DNA of 64,000 nucleotides from Streptomyces sp. NRRL F-5135 (GCF_000719775.1 NZ_JOHR01000010.1:62001-126000); one strand, 5' to 3'. Counted from the first letter of the stretch, positions 16,583 to 25,360 are shown. Notes: a model not told the origin generated them from the letters alone. Translations and numbers: made by a program.

Positions 16583-18130
16583 TCAGCCGGTCGCCCAGGC
16601 CACGTGCCCGTCGGGACGGACGAGAGCGGACCGTACGCCGGACCAGCCGGGGTGCGGACGTGCCAGGGGCGCGTGGTGTACGACGGTTCTCCCGGCCGGG
16701 ACAGGGAGGCCGGAGGAGGGGCCGGACGGGGCCGCGAGCGCGTCACCAGCCTCGCCGGTGAGGTCGAGCAGAACGTGACGGCCCGCGTGCAGCAGAGTGA
16801 ACAATGAAGTCTCCGCGCCCTCGCCGTGGCCGTCGCTGTCCCGCCCGGCGAACGCCAGGTCCGGTGCGCGCCGGCCGACGAGCGGGTGTACGTCCACCGC
16901 CACCGCGGCCCCGGGCCCCGCTGTCCCCCGCGCTGCCGTCCCCCACCCTGCCGTCCCGCGCGCGGGCGGATACGCGACCGAGAGCCCCGACAGCCGTTCG
17001 GCCAGGTCCCGCGAGAACGCGGGATTGGTCGCGATGAGCCGGCCGAGGAACGCGCGCAGCGCCTGCCCTTCCGGCGTGAAGGCCGTCATCAGCGCGGTCT
17101 GCGCGCGGGTGCTCTCCAGCAGCTCCGCGCCGACGGGGTGCCGCTCGTCGTGGTAGCTGTCCAGCAGACTCTCCGGCGCCGTCCCGCGTACGACCGCCGC
17201 CAGCTTCCAGCCGAGGTTGGTGGCGTCCTGGAGACCGACGTTGAGCCCGACGCCCCCGGCCGGGAAGTGCGTGTGCGCCGCGTCCCCGGCGAGCAGCACG
17301 CGCCCGGCGCGGTAGCGCGCGGCCTGCCGGGTCGCGTTGCCGAAGCGGGAAAGCCAGACCGGGTCGCGCATGCCGAAGTCGTCGCCCGCGACCCGGGCGA
17401 TCTTGGCCCGCAGCTCCGTCAGGGTCGGTGCCGCGGCCGGACGCGCCCCCATGTCCTCGCGGGTGGCGCCGACGAATCGGTACAGCCCGCCCGGCAGCCG
17501 CAATGCCATGATCCCGCCCTCGCTGTTGGACACGCTGAGGCCGGGGCCCGGCGGCGGGCTGTCCAGGAAGACGTCGGCGAGCCAGCCCCACACCGTGGCG
17601 TCGGTGCCGGGGAAGCCGATGCCCGCCGCCTCGCGGACGGTGCTGCGGGTGCCGTCGCAGCCGACGGCGTACCGCGCCCGGAGCGGGTACGTCTCACCCC
17701 CGGGCCCCTCCACCGTCACCGTGACCGCGTCCGCCTTCTGGACGAGGCCGGTGACCCGGTGGCCGCGCCGGATCCGTACCCCGGCCGACCGGGCCCGTGC
17801 CTCCAGCAGTTCCTCGGTACGGGCCTGGGGCAGCGCGAGCGTGTACGGGAACGGCGTGTCCAGCGCGCCGAAGTCCATCCGGTCGTCCAGCGAGCCGAAA
17901 TGGCCGTTCGGGATGGGCCGGCCCTCGGCGAGGAGGGGTTCCGCCGCGCCGCGGAACGCCAGGATCTCCAGGGTCCGGGGATGGAGGGTGAGCGCCTTCG
18001 AGTGCGGATTCCGTTCCTCGCGGGTCTCCAGGAGCGTGACGGCCACCCCGCCCAGGCGCAGTTCGGCGGCCAGCCAGAGTCCGACGGGGCCGCCGCCGAC
18101 GACGACGACCTCTTCCGCGGTCGGATGCAT
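16583..18130 (-). CDS. FAD-dependent aromatic monooxygenase
   Basis: The 515-residue product is a class A flavoprotein hydroxylase (PheA/TfdB-like, the group that includes rifampicin and polyketide hydroxylases). The dinucleotide-binding start VVVGGGPVGLWLAAEL, the DG motif YAVGCDGTRSTVREAAG near residue 160, and the FAD ribityl motif LLAGDAAHTHFPAGGVGLNVGLQDA near residue 280 are all intact. The C-terminal thioredoxin-like part is degenerate in sequence. It is divergent from a TetR-type gene with two operator-like palindromes between them, so it is probably induced by its substrate or a related aromatic compound. A detoxification or resistance role is plausible; the substrate is unknown. Confidence 0.9.
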   Translation of the reverse strand: MHPTAEEVVVVGGGPVGLWLAAELRLGGVAVTLLETREERNPHSKALTLHPRTLEILAFRGAAEPLLAEGRPIPNGHFGSLDDRMDFGALDTPFPYTLALPQARTEELLEARARSAGVRIRRGHRVTGLVQKADAVTVTVEGPGGETYPLRARYAVGCDGTRSTVREAAGIGFPGTDATVWGWLADVFLDSPPPGPGLSVSNSEGGIMALRLPGGLYRFVGATREDMGARPAAAPTLTELRAKIARVAGDDFGMRDPVWLSRFGNATRQAARYRAGRVLLAGDAAHTHFPAGGVGLNVGLQDATNLGWKLAAVVRGTAPESLLDSYHDERHPVGAELLESTRAQTALMTAFTPEGQALRAFLGRLIATNPAFSRDLAERLSGLSVAYPPARGTAGWGTAARGTAGPGAAVAVDVHPLVGRRAPDLAFAGRDSDGHGEGAETSLFTLLHAGRHVLLDLTGEAGDALAAPSGPSSGLPVPAGRTVVHHAPLARPHPGWSGVRSALVRPDGHVAWATG

Positions 18131-18144
18131 GCGTGACCTCTCTC

Positions 18145-18159
18145 TTGGTCGGTGACCAA
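18145..18159. promoter_or_regulatory. TetR-type operator copy 1
   Basis: TTGGTCGGTGACCAA is a perfect inverted repeat (TTGGTC/GACCAA, 3-bp spacer) 15 bp upstream of the monooxygenase start. A near-identical copy 35 bp away overlaps the TetR gene start, which strongly suggests repressor binding at both promoters. Confidence 0.8.
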
Positions 18160-18179
18160 TGATGACTGCGACAGTAGAC

Positions 18180-18194
18180 TAGGTCAGTGACCAA
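18180..18194. promoter_or_regulatory. TetR-type operator copy 2, overlapping the regulator start
   Basis: TAGGTCAGTGACCAA differs from copy 1 at two of 15 bases and spans the GTG start of the TetR-type gene at 18187. The overlap would give autorepression and fits a leaderless or nearly leaderless transcript. Confidence 0.75.
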
Positions 18195-18870
18195 AAATCA
18201 ATCGAACGCCTCTTCGGACGCCTCGTCGGGTGCCTCTCCGGACGCCTCCTCGGGCGCCTCGGCCAAGGCGCGGCTCGACACCGCCACCGTGGTGCGGGCG
18301 GCGCTGGAGCTGCTCGACGAGAAGGGGATGGACGCGGTCTCGATGCGCGCCATCGCCGAGCGTCTGGGTGTGCGGATGAACACGGTGCTCTGGCACGCCA
18401 AGTCGAAGGCCCGCCTGCTCGACCTGATGGCGGACGCGATCGTGGCAGGCGTCTCGCTGGACGACCTGCCCGAGCCGTGCGAGGCGCGGGTGCGCGAACT
18501 CGCCCACCGCTACCGGCGTGCCCTGCTGGCCCACCGCGACGGTGCGGCGGTCGTGGCCGGTACGTACGTCGCCGAGCCCGCCACGCTCGGTGCGGCCGAG
18601 GAGGTCGTACGGGCGCTGCTCGACGGCGGACTCTCCGAGCGGGAGGCGGCGTGGGCCTGCTTCACCGTCATCTACTTCGTCCTGGGCCTGGTCCAGGAGG
18701 AGCAGGCCGCGCCGGAGGCGGGCGGCCACCGGCTGGGCGGGGCGGTGGGGCCGGTGAGCTATCCCGCGCTGAACCGGGTGGTGGGCCACTTCGAGAGCGG
18801 AACGTTCGACGAGCGTTTCGACTACGGTCTCTCGCTCATCCTCCGCTCGCTGTCCATGCGGGGCGCCTGA
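18187..18870 (+). CDS. TetR-family repressor
   Basis: The 227-residue product has a Ser/Ala/Asp-rich N-terminal tail of about 28 residues, then a helix-turn-helix domain, VVRAALELLDEKGMDAVSMRAIAERLGVRMNTVLWHAKSKARLLDLM in outline, with recognition helix around VRMNTVLWHA. The C-terminal ligand domain resembles the TetR_C_1 group. The GTG start has no clear ribosome site and lies inside an operator copy, so the mRNA may be leaderless. It most likely represses itself and the divergent monooxygenase. The ligand is unknown. Confidence 0.9.
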   Translation: MTKNQSNASSDASSGASPDASSGASAKARLDTATVVRAALELLDEKGMDAVSMRAIAERLGVRMNTVLWHAKSKARLLDLMADAIVAGVSLDDLPEPCEARVRELAHRYRRALLAHRDGAAVVAGTYVAEPATLGAAEEVVRALLDGGLSEREAAWACFTVIYFVLGLVQEEQAAPEAGGHRLGGAVGPVSYPALNRVVGHFESGTFDERFDYGLSLILRSLSMRGA

Positions 18871-18911
18871 CGGCACCGTCGGGCCACGGGCCGGCTCCCG
18901 CGTCCGACCTT

Positions 18912-18947
18912 CTAGTGCCGCGTCAGCCTTGGCTGACGCGGCACTAG
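18912..18947. terminator. 36-bp near-perfect palindrome at the SDR stop codon
   Basis: CTAGTGCCGCGTCAGCC and its exact complement are separated by only TT, giving a 17-bp stem. It lies between convergent genes and includes the TAG stop of the SDR gene (18944-18946). It can serve as a bidirectional terminator. The tight loop and CTAG ends also resemble a small palindromic repeat element; whether copies exist elsewhere cannot be seen here. Confidence 0.75.
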
Positions 18948-19684
18948 AGTCCGCCGGAGACCCGCATGACCGTACCCGTGGTGTACGAGGCGTCCGGCGA
19001 GAGCAGCCAGGCCACGGCCCCGGCGATCTCGGTCGGTTCGCCCGCCCGGCCGAGCGGGATGCGGGACGCGACCCGCACGGGACGGTCCGGGTCACCCATC
19101 GCGGCGTGAATCCCGGTGTCGATGACGCCGGGAGCCACCCCGTTGACCCGGACGCCCGCCGGTCCCAGTTCCTTCGACAGACCGACCGTCAGCGCGTCCG
19201 TCGCCGCCTTGGTCGCCGCGTAGTGGACGTATTCCCCGGGGCTGCCCAGCGTCGCGGCGGCCGAGGAGACGTTGACGATCGAGCCCCGGCCGAGCGCCGT
19301 CATGTCCCGGGCGGCCCGGCGGCAGCAGAACAGGTAGCCCAGCAGGTTCACCTCCACGACCCGGCGCAGGTTATCCGTGGTGGCGTCCGCGAGCCCGCCG
19401 AGCGGGCCGGTCACGCCCGCGTTGTTCACCAGCCCCGTCACCGGCCCGAGTTCGGCCGCGGCGGTGTCGAAGAGCCGTTCCACGTCCGCCTCGTCGGAGG
19501 TGTCCGCCCGCACCGTGACACAACGCGCCCCCGCCGCCCGTACGGCCGTCGCCGTCTCCTCCGCCGCCGCGCTGTTCGTGATGTGGGCCAGAACGATGTC
19601 GTGCCCGTCCGCCGCCAGCCGGCGGCAGGTCGCGGCGCCGATACCCCGGCTGCCGCCCGTGACGACGGTGATGGGCCGTGACAT
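18944..19684 (-). CDS. SDR-family oxidoreductase (FabG-like)
   Basis: The product (246 residues) is a classical short-chain dehydrogenase/reductase of normal length. The cofactor-binding motif is VVTGGSRGIGAAT near residue 7, the NNAG motif is LVNNAGV near residue 85, and the catalytic Ser-Tyr-Lys set appears in VNVSSAA and YVHYAATKAAT. It ends with MRVSGGL. An NADPH preference is suggested by the SRGIG Arg. The ATG at 19684 follows GGGAAC. It lies 193 bp after the P450 gene on the same strand and may act on related substrates, though no pathway can be assigned. Confidence 0.92.
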   Translation of the reverse strand: MSRPITVVTGGSRGIGAATCRRLAADGHDIVLAHITNSAAAEETATAVRAAGARCVTVRADTSDEADVERLFDTAAAELGPVTGLVNNAGVTGPLGGLADATTDNLRRVVEVNLLGYLFCCRRAARDMTALGRGSIVNVSSAAATLGSPGEYVHYAATKAATDALTVGLSKELGPAGVRVNGVAPGVIDTGIHAAMGDPDRPVRVASRIPLGRAGEPTEIAGAVAWLLSPDASYTTGTVMRVSGGL

Positions 19685-19877
19685 GTGGTTCGTTCCCTTC
19701 GACGCCGGGTGCTCGGCGGCCCTGCCCCGTCGGATCTCCGGTCGCAGGCCGGGCCGCAGTGCCGGACCTGCCCAGATCGTAATCCGCCCGCTGTCCGGCG
19801 GGGTTGTCGGGTCGATCACCCGTACGAGCCCCCGGCCCCGCTCCCGGCCTGCGGCCCGCCGGCTCCCGGCCGGCTTC

Positions 19878-21086
19878 CTACCAGGCGACCGGCAGCTCGT
19901 GCGGGAAGCGCCGGATCGTCTCCGTGTCCCAGCGCACCTCCTCGGCGGGCACCGCGAGCCGCAGCGCGGGGAAGCGGGCCACCAGTCGTCCGATGGTCGC
20001 CTCCAGCTCCGCCATGGCGAGGGGGGCGGCGATGCAGCGGTGTCCGCCCCAGCCGAACGTCATGTGCGGGCTCGGCGGCCGGTCCACGTCGATCACGTCC
20101 GGGTCGGCGTACCGCTCCGGGTCCCGGTTGGCCGTCAGGTACGAGACGTGCACGAAGTCGCCGGCCTTGATCCGCGCGCCCAGCAGCTCCACGTCCTCCA
20201 GGGCCACCCGCGGGATCCCCACCCCCTTGCGGAAGGGGATGTAACGCAGCAGCTCGTCCAGCACCGGTGTCAGCGTCTCGGGCCTCTCCCGCAGCCGGGC
20301 CATCAGCTCGGGGCGGGTCAGCAGCAGGTACGAGATGTTGCTGATCTCGCAGGTCGCCGTGTCGTGCCCGCTCAGCATGAGCGTGAGCGCCATGACGGCC
20401 AGCTCCTGGTCGTCGAAGACGTCGTCCCCGTCCTTGGCGGCGGCCAGCGCGCTGAGCAGGTCCTCACCCGGGGCGCGCCGGCGCTCGAGCACCAGCTCGC
20501 CGAAGTACTCCCGCAGACTCGCCTTGGCGCCCGCCGCGGCCTTGCGTGCCTCGGGGGCCGTGGCCAGCAGGCGGTGCGCGTACTCCTGCATCAGGGGCCG
20601 GTCCTGGGCCGGGATGCCGAGCAGTTCGCAGATCGTGTGCTGGGGCAGCCGGTCCGACAGGTGGTGCACGAGGTCGGCCGGCGCGCCCCGCTCGGCCATC
20701 TCGTCGAGGAGCGAGTCCGCGATGGACTCGATGGCGGGCCGCATCCGGTCCACATGCCGCTTGGTGAACGCCTGCGAGGCCAGTCGGCGCAGCCGGGCGC
20801 TGCGCGGCGGGTCCATCACGTTGACCGACTCGGGGGAGACGATCGGCTCCGGCGTCAGCCGCGGATAGTCGTGTCCCATGATCCCGGCCCGGCTGAGCCG
20901 GTGGTCGGTCGTCACCTGCCGGACCCCCTCGAACCCGGTGACCAGCCAGGCGTCGGCCGTTCCGTAGGGCAGCCGGATGCGGGTGATGGGGCGCTGGGCG
21001 AGGTCGGCGAGCACCGGATCGAAGTCCAGCCCCTCGCTGAAATCGAACGGACAGGTCGGGACGGGTGTTTCGGTGACTTCGGTCAT
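19878..21086 (-). CDS. Cytochrome P450
   Basis: The product (402 residues) is a soluble bacterial P450 of usual length. Visible landmarks are DPPRSARLRRLASQAFT in the C-helix region, the oxygen-activation helix LMLSGHDTATCE, the ExxR motif ELLRYIPF and the heme-binding loop FGWGGHRCIAAPLA. In the heme loop the second residue after the cysteine is Ala rather than the usual Gly, a tolerated variant. The ATG at 21086 has GGAG six bases upstream. The electron donors are not encoded nearby. Adjacent SDR and FAD monooxygenase genes suggest a small oxidative cluster, but operator evidence links only the latter to TetR. Confidence 0.93.
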   Translation of the reverse strand: MTEVTETPVPTCPFDFSEGLDFDPVLADLAQRPITRIRLPYGTADAWLVTGFEGVRQVTTDHRLSRAGIMGHDYPRLTPEPIVSPESVNVMDPPRSARLRRLASQAFTKRHVDRMRPAIESIADSLLDEMAERGAPADLVHHLSDRLPQHTICELLGIPAQDRPLMQEYAHRLLATAPEARKAAAGAKASLREYFGELVLERRRAPGEDLLSALAAAKDGDDVFDDQELAVMALTLMLSGHDTATCEISNISYLLLTRPELMARLRERPETLTPVLDELLRYIPFRKGVGIPRVALEDVELLGARIKAGDFVHVSYLTANRDPERYADPDVIDVDRPPSPHMTFGWGGHRCIAAPLAMAELEATIGRLVARFPALRLAVPAEEVRWDTETIRRFPHELPVAW

Positions 21087-21271
21087 CGCGTACTCCAGGG
21101 CGGGCGGGTGAGCGCGCACGTCGACGAGGGGCAGATGCTGAGGGGACAGGTACCCGGGCATACGTACCGCCCTCGATTCCCGTATATGCCGGTCCGTGCG
21201 CGAATGGCTACGACTCGTCGGAGATGACGTGGTCGAACCATATGGCCGCCTGGTGGTACTACACCGCATCA

Positions 21272-21287
21272 TCGCCCATATGGGCGA
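21272..21287. promoter_or_regulatory. 16-bp palindrome upstream of the P450
   Basis: TCGCCCATATGGGCGA is a perfect palindrome about 185 bp upstream of the P450 start, in an AT-richer patch that includes a further CATATG. It is a candidate operator. The rest of 21087-21409 holds no gene I can support. Confidence 0.45.
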
Positions 21288-21409
21288 ATTGAGGCATCGG
21301 TTATTGACGCCCGGGGTGGGGCCTGCCTTCCGGCCGGAGCCGGGACCGGGCGGACACTCGTGCGTCCGATCACCCCCGTAACGCAACACACGACACCAAA
21401 GGCGGGGGT

Positions 21410-21449
21410 GGCTCCCGGCTCACCGGAAGGGCCGGGGGAGCCGGGAGCC
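21410..21449 (-). terminator. Terminator after the small secreted protein gene
   Basis: Perfect 11-bp stem, GGCTCCCGGCT with AGCCGGGAGCC, around an 18-base loop, about 30 bp past the stop of the gene at 21479-21745. It separates that gene from the P450. Confidence 0.65.
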
Positions 21450-21478
21450 GCCGCGCCGCCCCGAGGGGCTGTCCGCGC

Positions 21479-21745
21479 TCAGATCTTGACGTACAGGCTG
21501 ACGTAGTCGCCGACCTTGCCCGCTTCGACCTCGCAGGTGTAACTGCGCCACTTCTTCGCCTCGACGCCGTCGTTTCCGACGCTCCGGCAGAGGCTGATGG
21601 CCTTCTTGACGGCCGCGGAGTCGGTGAACGGGCCCCAGGACTTCGCGGGCCCGGCGGCGAAGGCGGCGGGTGCGGCGGCGATGCCTGCCGTGCCGATCGC
21701 GGCGAGCGCGGTGACGCTCGCGGCTGTCCGCTTCCAACGTGTCAT
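21479..21745 (-). CDS. Small secreted protein of unknown function
   Basis: The predicted 88-residue protein has a clear Sec signal peptide: basic MTRWKR, an Ala-rich hydrophobic core and a cleavage site near AFA-AGP at about residue 30. The mature part is about 58 residues with two cysteines, in SLCRSVG and YTCEVEAG, which could form one disulfide. It ends YVSLYVKI. The ATG is preceded by AGGGGGAAGC on the minus strand. I recognise no family. It is flanked by a terminator and divergent from the kinase gene, so it appears monocistronic. Confidence 0.75.
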   Translation of the reverse strand: MTRWKRTAASVTALAAIGTAGIAAAPAAFAAGPAKSWGPFTDSAAVKKAISLCRSVGNDGVEAKKWRSYTCEVEAGKVGDYVSLYVKI

Positions 21746-21962
21746 GCTTCCCCCTGTGGTTGGCGTGTGACAGCGGAGACGCGGTACCGGGCGGGAGGGT
21801 TCCGGACGACGGCGCGTGATACGCGCGAGTTCCTCGGCTCCGGGCCGTACGTGTCGAAAGCCGCGCCGCCGCGCACCCTGCCGACGCCTTGGCCGTGCCC
21901 GCGCCGAGCTTCGGTAGGCTCAGCGACCTAAGAGGCGAATAAAGAAAAACTCGGGGGAGACC

Positions 21963-23777
21963 ATGACGGAACATCAGCGGGAACCGCTGCGCGCCGACGG
22001 AGCCGGTGTTTCGGCCGGGGATTCGGAGGTGTTCCAGCCGCTGGGCGAGGACGATCCCCGTACCGTGGCCGGGTACGTGCTCAGTGCCCGGCTCGGCGCC
22101 GGTGGCATGGGGAAGGTGTACCTCTCCTACACGCCCGGCGGGCGCCCGGTGGCGATCAAGGTGATCCGCCCGGAGTTCGCCGAGGACGCGGAATTCCGCC
22201 GCCGGTTCCAGCGGGAGGTGCGGGCCGCCCAGCGCGTGCAGGGCCTCTACACCGCGCCCGTGATCGACAGCGACACCGAGGGCCCGCACCCCTGGCTGGC
22301 CACCGCCTACGTACCGGGGCCCTCCCTGCACGCGGCGGTCGACGCGCACGGCGCGATGCCGGTGGCGAGCGTTCTCCTGCTCGTGGCCGGGATAGCCGAG
22401 GCCTTGCAGGTCATCCATGGCGCGGGCATCGTCCACCGTGACCTCAAGCCCTCCAACGTGCTGCTCGCGGCCGACGGCCCGCGCGTCATCGACTTCGGTA
22501 TCGCGCGGGCTGCCGACACCACCGCGCTCACCGGTACCGGCGCCAGTATCGGTACCCCGTCCTTCATGTCGCCCGAGCAGGCGACGGGCGCGAACTGCAC
22601 CGAGGCGACCGATGTGTTCGCGCTCGGCCAGATCGCGGTCTTCGCCGCGACGGGCGCCGCCGCCTTCGGCGACGGGCCCTCGCACGGGGTGCTCTACCGG
22701 ATCGTGCACGAGGACCCGGACCTGTCCCGGCTGCCGGACGAACTGCGCGAGATCGTCACCGGGTGCCTCAGCAAGGACGTGACGCTGCGGCCGTCCCCCG
22801 CCAGGATCATCGAATGGTGCGGCCGGGCGTCCCAGGACCCGGCGCTGCGCCGTCCCGACGGCTGGCTGCCGTCCTCCTACGCCGCCGACCTCACCCAGGC
22901 CGCGGCCCCGACCCCGCCGCCCGCTTATCCCCAGACGCAGACGGCCGGGCCGGCGAACACCCCCCGCCCACCGGCGGTCCATCCGCCGACCCAGCCCGTA
23001 CACGCGCAGCCGGTAGCTCCCCGGGCGGCACATCCGCAGTCCGCGCGTCCCGGGGTGGCGGGCGGTCACACCTACCCGTCGGCCGCCGGGTATCCGGCGC
23101 CCGGTGCCTTCCCGGGGTACCCGGGGACGGTGCCGCCCCAGCCCTCCCGCAAGCGGAACCGTGCCGGGCTGATCGTCGCGGCGGTGGCCGTCGGCGCGCT
23201 CATCGGCGGCGGCGCCTACGCAGCCGGACAGTACGGTGCCGACAACGGCTCGGAGAGCGCGAAGGACAGTGGGCGGGGCGGCGCGTCGCAGCCCGGAGGG
23301 AGGGCTTCCGGGGAGGCTTCAGGAGCGGCGTCGGACGCTGGTGACTCCGGCGGGAAGGCCAAGGCTCCGGCGGATCCGAAGGGGGCCGTGTACAAGAACA
23401 TCAGCATTCCCGAGGGGTACTCGGTGACCTTCGCGGACGAGCCGCCGCGCCCGGAGGACCTCGATGTGAACTACGAAGGGGACTTCGGGTACTCGATCGA
23501 CCTGTTCGAGGACGAAACGGTCGCCACCAACAGTTCCGACAACACCATGGCACTGCTGGACTCCGGTGAGCCGGGTTCGCTGGCCGGCTGCCGCTCCAAC
23601 ACCCGGTACACCACGTCCATCCCGCGGGAAACCCTCAGCAAGGGGTCCCGGATCTGCGTGAAAACCGGCTCGGGGCACTACGGCCTGGTCACCGTGCGCG
23701 AGTTCGCGCCGAAGGAGTCACCGAGCCGGTTCGTCAGCGTGGACCTCACCGTATGGCGCAACGCCGCCACCTCCTGA
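21963..23777 (+). CDS. Transmembrane serine/threonine protein kinase
   Basis: The 604-residue product has an N-terminal kinase domain (about residues 35-300): glycine loop LGAGGMGKVY, ATP lysine in VAIKVIRPE, catalytic loop IVHRDLKPSNVLL, DFG in VIDFGIARA and the SPEQ motif in MSPEQATG. A Pro-rich juxtamembrane linker follows, then one membrane helix LIVAAVAVGALIGGGAYAAG near residue 405, a Ser/Gly-rich spacer, and an extracellular C-terminal domain of about 140 residues with a Cys pair (AGCRSN, SRICVK). There are no PASTA repeats. GGGGGAGACC precedes the ATG. The extracellular domain presumably senses a signal; targets are unknown. Confidence 0.93.
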   Translation: MTEHQREPLRADGAGVSAGDSEVFQPLGEDDPRTVAGYVLSARLGAGGMGKVYLSYTPGGRPVAIKVIRPEFAEDAEFRRRFQREVRAAQRVQGLYTAPVIDSDTEGPHPWLATAYVPGPSLHAAVDAHGAMPVASVLLLVAGIAEALQVIHGAGIVHRDLKPSNVLLAADGPRVIDFGIARAADTTALTGTGASIGTPSFMSPEQATGANCTEATDVFALGQIAVFAATGAAAFGDGPSHGVLYRIVHEDPDLSRLPDELREIVTGCLSKDVTLRPSPARIIEWCGRASQDPALRRPDGWLPSSYAADLTQAAAPTPPPAYPQTQTAGPANTPRPPAVHPPTQPVHAQPVAPRAAHPQSARPGVAGGHTYPSAAGYPAPGAFPGYPGTVPPQPSRKRNRAGLIVAAVAVGALIGGGAYAAGQYGADNGSESAKDSGRGGASQPGGRASGEASGAASDAGDSGGKAKAPADPKGAVYKNISIPEGYSVTFADEPPRPEDLDVNYEGDFGYSIDLFEDETVATNSSDNTMALLDSGEPGSLAGCRSNTRYTTSIPRETLSKGSRICVKTGSGHYGLVTVREFAPKESPSRFVSVDLTVWRNAATS

Positions 23778-23790
23778 GCGGCTGAGTCGC

Positions 23791-23818
23791 GGCGGCCGTT
23801 CCCACGGGCCCGGCCGCC
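23791..23818. terminator. Hairpin between convergent kinase and reductase genes
   Basis: GGCGGCCG pairs with CGGCCGCC around a 12-base loop in the 71-bp convergent gap. Confidence 0.55.
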
Positions 23819-23848
23819 TCCGTCCTGCCGGTGCCCGCGGGGCGGCCG

Positions 23849-24445
23849 CTACCCGGCGGCCGCCGGCCGGTACGTGCACACGTTCGCGCCCGTGTCACTG
23901 GTGGTCGTGGAGACCAGCTCCAGCGTGCGCAGCGTGGCGTCGTCGGGCCAGATCGTCTTGCCGCCGCCGAGCAGCACCGGCATGACCACGAGCCGGAGCT
24001 CGTCCACCAGACCCTCGCGCAGGAGGGTGCGGACGAGCGTGGGACTGCCCATGACCACCAGGTCGCCGCCTTGGGCCCCGCGCAGTTCCCGGATACGGGC
24101 GACGGCTTCGGCGCCGGGGACGCGCGTGGTGTTGTTCCACGTCAGCTCGTCGTCGCCGAGGGTGGCGGACACCACGTACTTCGGGATCGCGTTCATCCGG
24201 TCGGCGAACGGGTCACCGGCCCGCTCCGGCCAGGCGGCGGCCATCGTCTGCCAGGTGCGGCGCCCGAACAGCAATGCCTCGGCCTCGGCGAGCGCGCCCG
24301 CGAACGAGCCGCCCACTACCTCCGGTTCGAAGAAGGCGTGTGACCAGCCGCCGTGCGCGAATCCGCCGTCGGTGTCCTCGTCGGGCGCGCCGGGTGCCTG
24401 CACGACGCCGTCCAGGCTGATGAACTCGGTGATCAGGATGCGCAT
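23849..24445 (-). CDS. Dihydrofolate reductase / RibD C-terminal family protein
   Basis: The product (198 residues) belongs to the RibD_C superfamily common in actinobacteria. It starts MRILITEFISLDGVVQAPG, and the nucleotide-binding half shows LLFGRRTWQTMA, KYVVSATL, GDLVVMGSPTLVRTLL and DELRLVVMPVLLGGGKTIW. These align with DHFR-like reductases that use NADPH; most such proteins have no proven substrate. GAGGAG lies nine bases ahead of the ATG. It is convergent with the kinase gene and has no obvious operon partner. Confidence 0.88.
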   Translation of the reverse strand: MRILITEFISLDGVVQAPGAPDEDTDGGFAHGGWSHAFFEPEVVGGSFAGALAEAEALLFGRRTWQTMAAAWPERAGDPFADRMNAIPKYVVSATLGDDELTWNNTTRVPGAEAVARIRELRGAQGGDLVVMGSPTLVRTLLREGLVDELRLVVMPVLLGGGKTIWPDDATLRTLELVSTTTSDTGANVCTYRPAAAG

Positions 24446-24752
24446 GAGAACGGCTCCTCTTGCTCGCGCTGCTTCAGCGGTTACGGCAAGGGAGACTGTC
24501 ATACGGGTCGGACATCATCGGTGAAGCCGCAGCCGCGTCGATCCGGTGCGGGCGCGGGGCGGGCCCGGCCGGTGACCGGGCCGGTGGCGGGCGCCGTCAT
24601 CGCTCCATGACCTCATGGCGCGGACGCGCGAAACCCGCCACCGGAAACGGCGCCGCCGACGCGCGATCGCGCCGACGACGCCGCGGCCGTTCAGGCAGGC
24701 CCGACAGGAGCAGTCGAGCCCGGATCCTTTCCGCGTTGCCGGACTGTCGTCA
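24446..24752. other. Intergenic space without a recognisable gene
   Basis: These 307 bp lie between two minus-strand genes. Open frames here are opposite-strand artefacts of high GC. I see no strong hairpin or promoter. Confidence 0.6.
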
Positions 24753-25130
24753 CTAGCACCGCGGAGTTACCGGGTCGTCCTTGACGAGCGAGGCGCGAAT
24801 GTACCTGTCCGGCCCCTGACCGGAGATACGGAACCACTTGATCTTGTCCCGGATCACATGGCAGTCCAGGTTGACGAACTCCTGGTCGAAGATGATTCCC
24901 CACTGCTCGCCGTCGCGAGTGGGGGTCTTGCGGACGATCGCGTTCGGCCCCTTCTTGATCTGGGCCCTGACCGCTGCCGTGTGCTCGTCCGGCTGTGGCG
25001 CCGAGACGGTACGGGCGGCGTCGAAGGCCGGTTCGGCCGTGGCCGAGGTGGCCGCCACGACTCCGCCGCTCGCGACCGCGAATGCCGTGACGACGGCGAA
25101 TGCCCTGGCCTTGTTCCGCAGTTCGTACAT
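24753..25130 (-). CDS. Small secreted protein, SH3b-like
   Basis: The predicted 125-residue protein has a signal peptide (basic MYELRNKARA, hydrophobic core, cleavage around ATA-EPA near residue 33). The mature C-terminal half, with KTPTRDGEQWGIIFDQEFV, LDCHV, IKWFRI and DRYIRASLVKDD, has the strand spacing of a bacterial SH3 domain, which usually binds cell-wall peptides. This is a pattern judgement, not a database match. GAGGGAACA precedes the ATG. Two cysteines occur, one near the C-terminus. It is a single gene between an intergenic gap and a divergent PLD-type gene. Confidence 0.75.
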   Translation of the reverse strand: MYELRNKARAFAVVTAFAVASGGVVAATSATAEPAFDAARTVSAPQPDEHTAAVRAQIKKGPNAIVRKTPTRDGEQWGIIFDQEFVNLDCHVIRDKIKWFRISGQGPDRYIRASLVKDDPVTPRC

Positions 25131-25360
25131 TGTTCCCTCTCTCTTCTGGGCGGGGAAAATGTTCTTCTCCTTTATCCCGGGTCGAGTGGTGCGAAATCCA
25201 GAGAGATCGGGTGTTCTCACCCGTGCGGGTACTCAATGGCGCCTTCATGTCAGGGCGTTGTCGCTTGGAGGACGTTCTCGCTCGAATTAAAAAATGGTGG
25301 CGGCAATGTAAATAGGATTGGGGAACGTTCAGTTCAATGGTGGAGGCCGTGGTCCTGTGC

